18,538 nucleotides of DNA from an uncultured Ruminobacter sp. Lineage in GTDB: Bacteria; Pseudomonadota; Gammaproteobacteria; Enterobacterales; Succinivibrionaceae. Of the stretch, positions 12,271 through 18,538 are shown piece by piece. The stretch covers positions 1 to 18,538 of the forward strand of contig CAAFXL010000011.1 of assembly GCA_900767005.1 (NCBI GenBank), written 5' to 3'. The notes below the pieces were generated by a model. The model saw only the letters and a program-made list of their open reading frames with translations, had not been told where the DNA came from and searched no databases. The translations under genes and the position numbers were made by a program. The stretch's first letter is position 1. The number at the start of each line of letters is the position of its first letter.

Positions 12271-13653
12271 ATTACTTCTGCAAATTTAAAGAATGGTGCT
12301 AACCATTCATTTTCAAACCTACGCATTAATACAAAATTAATCGCACCTGAAGCATTACAGGTAATCAAGCGTTTAAATAAAGAAAATTTTGAGGCATATC
12401 TAGTTGGTGGTTGCGTTAGAGACCTATTATTAGCTAAACAACCAAAAGATTTTGATGTTGTGACTAATGCGACCCCTGAACAAATTCGTCAGATCTTTAA
12501 GCATAGTCGTATCATTGGTCGTCGTTTTAAGATTGTGCATGTTGTATTTGCTAAGACAAAAATTGAAGTAGCTACCTATAGACAAAATAGTGAAGAAAAC
12601 AATCAAAAGCAACTTACCTCTGAAAATGGTATGCTTTTAAATGATAATCAATATGGTCAATCAGTAGAAGATGATTCATCTCGTCGCGACTATACTATTA
12701 ATGCTCTATACTATAATCCATATCAGAATGTTACCTTAGATTTTACTAATGGTATCTATGATATTGTTCATGGTAATATCGAAATCATTGGCGACCCAGA
12801 AACTCGTTTTAGAGAAGACCCGGTTCGCATGATTAGAGCTTATCGTTTTGCGGCAAAACTTGGCTTTAATATTACTAAGAGAACCAAGGAACTTTTACCT
12901 ACTTTATTACCATTATTAAAAGAAGTTCCACCAGCTAGAATGTTTGAAGAATTTAACAAACTATTCTTAACCGGTCATGGTGAACAAAGTTTTGACCTAC
13001 TATTAAAGAATGATGTTTTAAAATATTTATTAACTGAGCAAGGTCCATTATTACAAGACCCTAAGTTTGCGAAGTTTATTAAATGTGCTTTAAAGAGTTC
13101 TGATGATCGTCATAAGGAAGGCAAACGTAATATGCCGCATTTCCTTTTTGCGGTAATGTTATGGCCTTTAGTATATAAGCTTTATACTAAGATGCTTACT
13201 ATTGATAAATATGCTATCAATAATACTCCTGAAGAAATCATGGCTCAGGCAGCAAATATCGTATTAAAGCGTCAATGCCAAATCACCATGCTACCAATCA
13301 GAGCTATTGATGATATTATCAACATTTGGATCTTAGTAGTTTCCCTTGAAAATCAAGATAACTTAAATCGTCCAGAAGATTTTGTATGGCTTGAAGTTTA
13401 TCGTGCGGCTCAAGATTTCTTAGCATTAAGACAAAACTTAGACCCAGAATTTGGTGAACTTCATAAGAAGTGGCTTGAAGCTTATGAATTTTTAGTTCCA
13501 CCTGAAATGCGTAACCGTAAATCAATTAATAAATTACGCAAAGAAAATGAAATGAAAAATTCTAAGAAAAATGATCGCAAACGTTCAAATCGTAAATTTA
13601 GAAGATCTAAACCTTCTAAACGTGCAGCCGAAGCATCATACTTTTCTAAATAA
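12271..13653 (+). CDS. pcnB: Poly(A) polymerase I, probable AUU start
   Basis: Adds 3' poly(A) tails that mark RNAs for decay, including the antisense RNAs of plasmid copy control. With the ATT start it has 460 residues, near the E. coli length. The nucleotidyltransferase core is LVGGCVRD (44-51), KDFDV with the metal-binding pair Asp60/Asp62, TNATPEQ, and RRFKIVHVVF. Then come DDSSRRDYTINALYY and GDPETRFREDPVRMIRAYRFAAKLGF, which favour poly(A) polymerase over a CCA-adding enzyme, and a helical body. The C-terminal tail is strongly basic (about 420-456, runs of K/R), as in PcnB. No ATG, GTG or TTG occurs between ATT and the catalytic motif. E. coli pcnB is reported to start at AUU too, which keeps the enzyme scarce. 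folK follows 6 bp later, so the two are probably cotranscribed and coupled. Confidence 0.92.
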   Translation: MTSANLKNGANHSFSNLRINTKLIAPEALQVIKRLNKENFEAYLVGGCVRDLLLAKQPKDFDVVTNATPEQIRQIFKHSRIIGRRFKIVHVVFAKTKIEVATYRQNSEENNQKQLTSENGMLLNDNQYGQSVEDDSSRRDYTINALYYNPYQNVTLDFTNGIYDIVHGNIEIIGDPETRFREDPVRMIRAYRFAAKLGFNITKRTKELLPTLLPLLKEVPPARMFEEFNKLFLTGHGEQSFDLLLKNDVLKYLLTEQGPLLQDPKFAKFIKCALKSSDDRHKEGKRNMPHFLFAVMLWPLVYKLYTKMLTIDKYAINNTPEEIMAQAANIVLKRQCQITMLPIRAIDDIINIWILVVSLENQDNLNRPEDFVWLEVYRAAQDFLALRQNLDPEFGELHKKWLEAYEFLVPPEMRNRKSINKLRKENEMKNSKKNDRKRSNRKFRRSKPSKRAAEASYFSK

Positions 13654-13659
13654 GTCTTT

Positions 13660-14148
13660 ATGGTAACAGCATATATCGGTTTAGGCTCCAATCTTGAAAA
13701 TCCTCAAGAACAAGTTTTAGGAGCCATTAATGAAATTAAAGCTAATCCTAAAATTTCTAATTTTAAGATTAGCTCTTTATATCATTCAAAACCGGTTGGC
13801 GTATTAAACCAACCTACCTTTACTAATGCTGTTGCTTCCTTTGAAACCACACTTTTACCTCTTGAACTTTTAGATTTTTTACAAAGTATTGAACAAAATC
13901 ATAAACGCGTTCGCTTAATTCATTGGGGACCAAGAACTTTAGATTTAGATATTCTTTATTATGGTGATGAAGTTATTAATAATGAAAGATTAATCGTTCC
14001 TCATAAAGAAATTTTAAATCGAGCTTTTGTAATCATTCCCCTACTTGAACTTAATCCAGAGTTTAAACATTTAGGAAAAATTTCTTTAAAAGATGAAATT
14101 CCCCATCTTCCTCAAGATGATGTAAATTCTCTAATAAAAATAGGATAA
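13660..14148 (+). CDS. folK: HPPK, 6-hydroxymethyl-dihydropterin pyrophosphokinase
   Basis: Transfers pyrophosphate from ATP to 6-hydroxymethyl-7,8-dihydropterin, the step before dihydropteroate synthase in folate synthesis. It has 162 residues (159 in E. coli). Seen: AYIGLGSNL (4-12), the pterin/ATP loop KRVR (82-85), WGPRTLDLDI with Arg92 and the magnesium-binding Asp95 and Asp97, and VPH with His115; these last fall on the E. coli numbering. The loop between Arg83 and Trp89 is one residue shorter than in E. coli. The ATG is six bases after the pcnB stop with no clear Shine-Dalgarno, so it relies on translational coupling. The pcnB-folK pair is the same as in E. coli. Confidence 0.95.
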   Translation: MVTAYIGLGSNLENPQEQVLGAINEIKANPKISNFKISSLYHSKPVGVLNQPTFTNAVASFETTLLPLELLDFLQSIEQNHKRVRLIHWGPRTLDLDILYYGDEVINNERLIVPHKEILNRAFVIIPLLELNPEFKHLGKISLKDEIPHLPQDDVNSLIKIG

Positions 14149-14164
14149 TTTTCCAAAATAGTTC

Positions 14165-14189
14165 TTAATAAAACTTTAAGTTTTATTAA
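14165..14189 (+). terminator. AT-only hairpin after folK, weak terminator candidate
   Basis: TTAATAAAAC (14165-14174), a 5-base loop, and GTTTTATTAA (14180-14189) form a perfect 10-bp stem of nearly pure A/T. It is followed by TTTAAAAAAG rather than a T-run, so termination is doubtful. It begins 17 bases past the folK stop. Confidence 0.35.
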
Positions 14190-14351
14190 TTTAAAAAAGA
14201 AAAATGAAACGTTAATCATAAAACATAAGTAGCTTAACATTTACCTTTATTTTTTAAGTCTATTCTTTTTCATAAATTTTTACATCAATATCAAGCAAAA
14301 CAAGTCTTTGTTATAATTAATATTTATAACCTAAGAGTATTAACAAATTCT

Positions 14352-14382
14352 TTGTCGCATACTTAAATTTTTGTAGTATACT
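14352..14382 (+). promoter_or_regulatory. Possible panB promoter
   Basis: TATACT at 14377-14382 is a good -10 and has TG five bases upstream. TTGTCG at 14352-14357 could be the -35, but the 19-bp spacing is long. The TATAAT at 14312-14317 is an alternative -10. Either would leave the ATACTTAA boxes on or near the start site. Confidence 0.35.
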
Positions 14383-14405
14383 TAACAAAATTCAAGAATA
14401 CTTAA
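14359..14405 (+). repeat. Three ATACTTAA direct repeats before panB
   Basis: Exact ATACTTAA octamers begin at 14359, 14378 and 14398, so they are spaced 19 and 20 bp, close to two helical turns. The middle copy overlaps a TATACT -10-like box. The third reads ATACTTAAGT and includes the palindrome ACTTAAGT. They look like a set of operator half-sites on one face of the DNA upstream of panB. The rest of the 14149-14444 gap is AT-rich and includes TATAAT at 14312-14317 and the palindrome CCTCGAGG at 14411-14418. Confidence 0.5.
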
Positions 14406-14444
14406 GTGTTCCTCGAGGTAAAATTTAACTTGGAGATTTTATAA

Positions 14445-15236
14445 ATGTCAGTATCAATAAGAACTCTTCAGAAACTTAAGGATGAACATAAAAAGTTTGC
14501 AACAATCACCGCTTATGATGCCACCTTTGCATCAATCTTTGATGAGGCAGGAATCCCTGCAATTTTAATTGGTGATTCCCTAGGCATGACCATTCAAGGC
14601 CATAATGATACGCTTAAAGTAACTATCGATGACATGGCTTATCATACTCAAAATGTTAGACGCGGAACTAAAAATGCTTTAGTTATTGCTGACATGCCTT
14701 TTATGAGTTATGCAAGCGTGGAAGACGCTTGTAAAAACGCCCATAAATTAATGCAAGCAGGAGCCAATGTTGTAAAAATAGAAGGCGGAAAACATTTAGT
14801 AAAAACTGTAGAAACTCTAGTTAATAATGGTATTCCTGTTTGTGGACATGTTGGTTTAACTCCACAATCAGTGAATGTTTTTGGGGGATATCGCATTCAA
14901 GGACGTCAAGAAGATCAAGCAAAGAAATTAATTGAAGATTGCTTAGCTCTTGAAGAAGCTGGCATTTGCATGATTGTTATTGAATGTGTACCGATGGAAC
15001 TAGCCAAAACCATTACCGAAAAACTTCATATTCCAACCATTGGAATTGGAGCTGGAAAGTATACTGATGCTCAGATTCTTGTAATGCATGATGCTTTTGG
15101 TTTTACTACTAACCATACTCCAAGTTTTGCAAAAAATTTCTTAAAAGAAACAGGTAATGTTTCTGATGCGGTTAAGCTCTATATGAAAGAAGTAGAAGAA
15201 GGCTTATACCCAGATGAAAATCATAGTTTTAATTAA
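14445..15236 (+). CDS. panB: Ketopantoate hydroxymethyltransferase
   Basis: First committed step of pantothenate synthesis: it adds a one-carbon unit from 5,10-methylene-tetrahydrofolate to alpha-ketoisovalerate, giving ketopantoate. It has 263 residues (264 in E. coli) in a TIM-barrel fold with a bound metal. Metal and substrate residues are present: Asp44 in IGDSLGM, Asp83 in IADMPFMSY, Lys111 and Glu113 in VVKIEGG, His135 in GHVGLTPQ, and catalytic Glu180 in IVIECVP; GIGAGKYTDAQILVMHD follows. The start has GGAG nine bases upstream. panC follows after 25 bp, so panBC is one transcript. No panE or ilvC for the following reduction is in the window. Confidence 0.97.
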   Translation: MSVSIRTLQKLKDEHKKFATITAYDATFASIFDEAGIPAILIGDSLGMTIQGHNDTLKVTIDDMAYHTQNVRRGTKNALVIADMPFMSYASVEDACKNAHKLMQAGANVVKIEGGKHLVKTVETLVNNGIPVCGHVGLTPQSVNVFGGYRIQGRQEDQAKKLIEDCLALEEAGICMIVIECVPMELAKTITEKLHIPTIGIGAGKYTDAQILVMHDAFGFTTNHTPSFAKNFLKETGNVSDAVKLYMKEVEEGLYPDENHSFN

Positions 15237-15261
15237 TCAAAAATTTTAAAAGAAGATAAAA

Positions 15262-16125
15262 ATGAAAATTGCAGCCACAATTAAAGAAATTCGTTCTATC
15301 GTTGAAGAATTTCAGAATAATCCACAAGATAAAATTGCTTTAGTACCAACCATGGGTAACTTACACCAAGGTCATTTAGCTCTAGTAAAAGAAGCTAAAA
15401 AAGTTGCTCAAAAAGTTGTTGTAAGTATCTTTGTAAACCCTATGCAATTTGATCGTTCTGAAGATTTAATTAACTATCCAAGAACACTTGAAAATGACTT
15501 AAAACTTCTTGAAGAAAATGACGTTGATGCTGTATTTACCCCAACTCCAGAAGTTATGTACCCACAGGGACTTGAACTACAAAGTTATGTAGAAGTTCCA
15601 GACCTATGTAATAGTCTTGAAGGTCAATTAAGACCAGGTCATTTTAGAGGCGTTGCTACAATCGTTTCTAAGCTATTTAATATCGTGCAACCTGATTATG
15701 CTTGCTTTGGTTTAAAAGATTTTCAGCAGGTAGCACTAATTAAGGAAATGGTTAAAGACTTAAACTTCCAAATTAAAATTATCGAAGTACCAATTGTTAG
15801 ACATGAAGATGGTTTAGCATTCTCTTCACGTAATAACCGTTTAAATCAAGCTGAAAGATCAATTGCTCCAAGATTACATTTAATTATTTCTGAACTTGCT
15901 AAAAAGCTAAGCGAAAAGAAGAGCTTTGCTGATGTTCAAGATGATGTTGAAGCAACCATCAACAAACTTGATAACAATGGTTTTAAGACTGATGATTTAA
16001 CCTTAGTTGATGCTACAACTCTTTCTCCAGATATTAAAAACTCAACTAAGATTGCAATCTTAGTTGCTGCATACCTAGGAAAAGTAAGATTAATTGATAA
16101 TCTAGTAGTTGAAAGACACTTATAA
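15262..16125 (+). CDS. panC: Pantothenate synthetase (pantoate-beta-alanine ligase)
   Basis: Joins pantoate and beta-alanine through a pantoyl-adenylate, using ATP. It has 287 residues (283 in E. coli). Seen: PTMGNLHQGH with the nucleotide-binding His35 and His38, VSIFVNPMQF, a YPRTLE..D block, RPGHFRGVATIV, FGLKDFQQ, and the SSRN segment (about 192-195) equivalent to the KMSKS-like signature. One oddity is Leu in FGLKDFQQ where most family members have Glu (FGEKDFQQ); the neighbouring Lys-Asp and Gln residues remain. The start has an AGAAG Shine-Dalgarno. It is second in panB-panC and is followed by a terminator, so panD, which makes its beta-alanine, is on another transcript. Confidence 0.97.
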   Translation: MKIAATIKEIRSIVEEFQNNPQDKIALVPTMGNLHQGHLALVKEAKKVAQKVVVSIFVNPMQFDRSEDLINYPRTLENDLKLLEENDVDAVFTPTPEVMYPQGLELQSYVEVPDLCNSLEGQLRPGHFRGVATIVSKLFNIVQPDYACFGLKDFQQVALIKEMVKDLNFQIKIIEVPIVRHEDGLAFSSRNNRLNQAERSIAPRLHLIISELAKKLSEKKSFADVQDDVEATINKLDNNGFKTDDLTLVDATTLSPDIKNSTKIAILVAAYLGKVRLIDNLVVERHL

Positions 16126-16145
16126 TCTTAACTTATTCTTAACCT

Positions 16146-16174
16146 AAACCACAGCGAAAAGCTGTGGTTTTCAT
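16146..16174 (+). terminator. Intrinsic terminator of panBC
   Basis: AAACCACAGC (16146-16155), loop GAAAA, and GCTGTGGTTT (16161-16170) form a perfect 10-bp stem with a short T-tract (TTTTC). It lies 20 bases after the panC stop. Confidence 0.85.
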
Positions 16175-16246
16175 TATTAAATAATTTTAGAATAAGCAAA
16201 GAAATAAATAATTTCAAAAATTAATGCCCAATTAACACTCTTAGTT

Positions 16247-16252
16247 TATAAT
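16247..16252 (+). promoter_or_regulatory. -10 box for panD-pth-ychF
   Basis: Consensus TATAAT lies 40 bp before the panD ATG, between the panBC terminator and panD, where a promoter is required. No strong -35 is seen; TTAATG at 16221-16226 would be 20 bp away. Confidence 0.45.
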
Positions 16253-16292
16253 ACACCAAAAATTTTTAAACAATTTAAAGAAGGTAATTAAA

Positions 16293-16673
16293 ATGCAGAG
16301 AATCTTATTAAGATCGAAGCTGCACCAAGCTCGTGTTACCCATGCAGTTTTAAATTATGAAGGATCATGCGGTATTGATCAGGACTTTCTAGATGCAGCA
16401 GGTATTGCTGAACATGAACAGATTGATATTTATGTAGTTGAGAACGGTATGCGTTTTCATACCTACGCAATCGCTGCTGAAAGAGGTTCAAAAATGATTT
16501 CTCTAAATGGTGCTGCAGCTAGAATGGCAGCAGTTGGTGATAGAGTAATTATTTGTGCTTATGGAATTTTTGATGAATCAGAAGTAAGCTCACATAAACC
16601 AACTTTAGTTTATCTTAATGAAAAGAACGAAATAGTTCGTACAAGTAAAGATCTACCAGTTCAATTAAGTTAA
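16293..16673 (+). CDS. panD: Aspartate 1-decarboxylase proenzyme
   Basis: Pyruvoyl enzyme that decarboxylates L-aspartate to beta-alanine for PanC. It has 126 residues, exactly the E. coli length. Self-cleavage is expected between Gly24 and Ser25 in YEGSCGID, turning Ser25 into the pyruvoyl group; Lys9 (SKLH) and the YAIAAERGS and NGAAARMA..GD blocks are conserved. Enterobacterial PanD needs PanZ for maturation; no panZ lies here and I cannot tell whether this one needs it. AAGG precedes the ATG. Separated from panBC by a terminator and a promoter, it is instead 20 bp ahead of pth. Confidence 0.97.
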   Translation: MQRILLRSKLHQARVTHAVLNYEGSCGIDQDFLDAAGIAEHEQIDIYVVENGMRFHTYAIAAERGSKMISLNGAAARMAAVGDRVIICAYGIFDESEVSSHKPTLVYLNEKNEIVRTSKDLPVQLS

Positions 16674-16693
16674 TATAGGTACTTTTAGCTATT

Positions 16694-17281
16694 ATGACCA
16701 TTAAACTTATCGTTGGTCTAGGTAATCCTGGGTCGCAATATGAACATACTCGCCACAATATGGGAGTAGATTTATTAGAAAAAATTGCTGATAAATACCA
16801 CATCAATCTTCAAAATGAAGCCAAATTCTTTGGTCTAATGGGAAGAGGAACCATTGAAGGACAAGAGGTTAGATTACTTTATCCTCAAACCTTTATGAAT
16901 AATAGTGGTAAAAGTGTAGGAGCACTTGCAACCTACTATAAAATTGCCCCAGATGAAATTCTAGTTCTTCATGATGAACTTGATTTACCACCAGGAACTG
17001 CTAAATTTAAAGTTGGCGGTGGAGCTGGTGGTCATAATGGTTTAAAAAGCATTATTAGCTCTCTAGGTAATAATCAAGGTTTTAATCGTTTGCGTATTGG
17101 GATAGGTCATCCTGCCTCAAAAGATCAAATGATTAACTTTGTGCTTGAAACTCCAATGAAAGCTGAAAGAGATTTAATTACCCAAGTGCATGATGAAGCA
17201 CTTGCTTGCATTGATATCATTTTTAAAGAAAATCTAGCTAAAGCCACCAATCGATTGAATGGATTTAAAGCTACCAAATAA
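16694..17281 (+). CDS. pth: Peptidyl-tRNA hydrolase
   Basis: Recycles peptidyl-tRNAs dropped by ribosomes by cutting the peptide-tRNA ester; normally essential. It has 195 residues (194 in E. coli). Seen: LIVGLGNPGSQYEHTRHNMG with catalytic His21 and Asn11, PQTFMNNSG, VLHDELDLPPG with the partner Asp, GGAGGHNGLKSI, and RLRIGIGHP. It lies between panD (20 bp upstream) and ychF (14 bp downstream). Its own Shine-Dalgarno is weak, with the nearest AGG about 14 bases from the ATG, so readthrough translation from panD may help. The pth-ychF pair is also found in E. coli. Confidence 0.97.
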   Translation: MTIKLIVGLGNPGSQYEHTRHNMGVDLLEKIADKYHINLQNEAKFFGLMGRGTIEGQEVRLLYPQTFMNNSGKSVGALATYYKIAPDEILVLHDELDLPPGTAKFKVGGGAGGHNGLKSIISSLGNNQGFNRLRIGIGHPASKDQMINFVLETPMKAERDLITQVHDEALACIDIIFKENLAKATNRLNGFKATK

Positions 17282-17295
17282 TATAGGAGAACCTC

Positions 17296-18393
17296 ATGGG
17301 TTTTAATTGCGGTATTGTTGGATTACCTAATGTTGGTAAATCTACATTATTTAACGCCTTAACTAAAGCAGGAATTGAAGCAGCAAACTTCCCTTTCTGT
17401 ACCATTGAACCAAATACTGGTGTTGTTCCAGTACCAGATCCAAGATTACAAGCTCTTGCTAACATTGATCATCCGCTAAAGATTGTACCTACTACCATGG
17501 AATTTGTGGATATTGCAGGTCTTGTAAAAGGTGCATCAAATGGTGAAGGTTTAGGAAACCAATTCCTAATGAACATCAAAGAAACTGATGCAATTGCTCA
17601 TGTAGTTCGTTGCTTTGATGATGATAATATTATTCACGTTAGTGGCAAGATTAATCCAAGTGATGATATTGAAGTAATCAATACTGAACTTGCTCTAGCA
17701 GACCTTGATACTTGCACTAAAGCTATGAATCGCCTTGAAAAGAAAGCTAAAGGTGGTGATAAGGAAGCTATTGCAGCGGTTGCTGTATTAAAGAAGTGCC
17801 AACCAGTTCTAGATAATTGCCAAAAGCTAATCTCTTTAAATCTAACTAAAGAAGAAAAATTTGCAATTAGAGAATGTAACTTCTTAACTTTAAAGCCAAC
17901 TATGTATATTGCAAACGTTGCGGAAGATGGTTTTACTAACAATCCTTATTTAGATGAAGTTCAAAAAATTGCTGATAAGGAAGGAGCTGTTGTAGTTCCA
18001 GTTTGTGCTAGCGTTGAATCAGATCTAGCAGGTATGGAAGATGATGAAAGAGATGAGTTCATGCAGAGTTTAGGCTTTGATGAACCAGGCTTAAATCGTG
18101 TAATTAGAGCAGGTTATAAACTATTAAATCTTCATACTTATTTTACCGCAGGTGAAAAAGAAGTTAGAGCTTGGACTATTCCTGTTGGTGCCACAGCTCC
18201 ACAAGCTGCTGGTAAGATTCACACTGACTTTGAAAAAGGCTTTATTCGTGCTCAGACTATTAGCTATGATGATTACATCGCTTACGGTGGTGAAAATGGT
18301 GCTAAGAGCGCTGGTAAGATGCGAGCTGAAGGTAAAGATTACATTGTTAAAGATGGTGATGTTATTACCTTCTTATTTAATGTGAAGAAGTAA
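17296..18393 (+). CDS. ychF: Ribosome-binding ATPase YchF (Obg family)
   Basis: A conserved P-loop ATPase of the Obg group that binds ribosomes and is linked to stress responses and leaderless translation in E. coli. It has 365 residues (363 in E. coli). Seen: G1 GLPNVGKS (9-16); FCTIEPN; G3 DIAGLVKGAS; a coiled-coil insert (about 130-180); and, in place of the GTPase NKxD motif, NVAEDG, the substitution that gives the family ATP preference. The C-terminal TGS domain starts near LHTYFTAGEKEVRAWTI and ends at FLFNVKK. AGGAG is seven bases from the ATG. It is last in panD-pth-ychF and followed by a terminator. Confidence 0.97.
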   Translation: MGFNCGIVGLPNVGKSTLFNALTKAGIEAANFPFCTIEPNTGVVPVPDPRLQALANIDHPLKIVPTTMEFVDIAGLVKGASNGEGLGNQFLMNIKETDAIAHVVRCFDDDNIIHVSGKINPSDDIEVINTELALADLDTCTKAMNRLEKKAKGGDKEAIAAVAVLKKCQPVLDNCQKLISLNLTKEEKFAIRECNFLTLKPTMYIANVAEDGFTNNPYLDEVQKIADKEGAVVVPVCASVESDLAGMEDDERDEFMQSLGFDEPGLNRVIRAGYKLLNLHTYFTAGEKEVRAWTIPVGATAPQAAGKIHTDFEKGFIRAQTISYDDYIAYGGENGAKSAGKMRAEGKDYIVKDGDVITFLFNVKK

Positions 18394-18427
18394 GTTTAAA
18401 CTTAATTTTTAGCGTTTATTTAATTTT

Positions 18428-18456
18428 GAAAGGAGGCTATGCCTCCTTTCTTCATA
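18428..18456 (+). terminator. Intrinsic terminator of ychF
   Basis: GAAAGGAGGC (18428-18437), loop TAT, and GCCTCCTTTC (18441-18450) form a perfect 10-bp GC-rich stem, followed by TTCAT. The T-tract is short, partly within the stem arm. Confidence 0.8.
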
Positions 18457-18504
18457 TTAAGGAACTGTAGAAAAATAAACTTTACAATATAATATTTTTT
18501 ATTG

Positions 18505-18513
18505 TGGTATAAT
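18505..18513 (+). promoter_or_regulatory. Extended -10 promoter leaving the right edge
   Basis: TGGTATAAT is a perfect extended -10. A TTTACA lies at 18481-18486, but 21 bp away, so it is probably not the working -35. Transcription would begin about 18520 and serve a gene beyond the window. Confidence 0.55.
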
Positions 18514-18537
18514 TTCACCATTGCTAGGGTGGTGAAA
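18513..18537 (+). repeat. Inverted repeat at the start of the outgoing promoter
   Basis: TTTCACCA (18513-18520) and TGGTGAAA (18530-18537) are perfect 8-bp inverted arms with a 9-base centre. The left arm begins on the last base of the -10 box. This fits either an operator covering the start site or a 5' hairpin in the transcript. Confidence 0.5.
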
Positions 18538-18538
18538 A

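Noticed and set aside
17634..17942. Minus-strand 102-codon frame within ychF
   Set aside because: It lies wholly inside ychF, one of the most conserved genes known, and has no Shine-Dalgarno or recognisable domain.
18152..18385. Plus-strand 77-codon frame overlapping the end of ychF
   Set aside because: An out-of-frame Leu/Lys-rich shadow of the TGS domain; ychF continues in its own frame through it.

Overview
The window looks like chromosome of an AT-rich, flagellated gammaproteobacterium. The evidence is a fused chorismate mutase/prephenate dehydrogenase (TyrA), an MlaA-type outer-membrane lipid-asymmetry protein, a class B bifunctional PBP1b, an E. coli-like DksA and a PcnB-type poly(A) polymerase. 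The proteins align by eye along their whole length with E. coli homologues, but base composition is much lower in GC. A Succinivibrionaceae/Aeromonadales-like lineage is my best guess and is inference only. The first 19 bases are not genomic: they match the 3' end of the Illumina sequencing adapter, so position 20 is the real edge of the contig.

Left half (20-11032), all on the minus strand. Read in the direction of transcription it holds mrcB (PBP1b), then a very large fliK-like hook-length gene (1748 codons) with a small flhB2-like gene 8 bp behind it, then mlaA-tyrA-ydgA-like with gaps of 6 and 23 bp. The ydgA-like gene runs off the contig edge. A hairpin with a U-tract lies between mrcB and fliK, and an extended -10 promoter lies before mlaA.

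Right half (11516-18393), all on the plus strand. It holds dksA (with a strong intrinsic terminator), pcnB-folK, panB-panC (followed by a terminator), and panD-pth-ychF (followed by a terminator). Divergent promoters of mrcB and dksA share the 483-bp gap between the halves. The order mrcB / dksA-pcnB-folK-panB-panC-panD resembles a condensed version of the E. coli 3-4 min region, without gluQ between dksA and pcnB, and with pth-ychF attached to panD.

Functions: panB, panC and panD supply pantothenate for CoA. folK feeds folate synthesis, and the ketopantoate step of PanB itself uses a folate C1 unit. tyrA makes tyrosine precursors. mlaA and mrcB build the envelope. fliK and flhB2 concern flagellar export switching. 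dksA, pcnB, pth and ychF act in stringent control, RNA decay and translation.

The points most worth attention are: (1) pcnB appears to start at AUU behind a perfect GGAGG, repeating the rare-start translational limitation reported for E. coli pcnB; (2) the FliK-like protein is several times the usual length, with an Asn/Lys/Glu/Ser-rich centre carrying dispersed recurring helix-like units; (3) three ATACTTAA boxes at 19- and 20-bp spacing lie before panB; (4) a perfect inverted repeat sits on the start region of a promoter leaving the right edge; (5) MlaA has a non-lipoprotein signal peptide. No mobile element, CRISPR array, rRNA or tRNA was seen.
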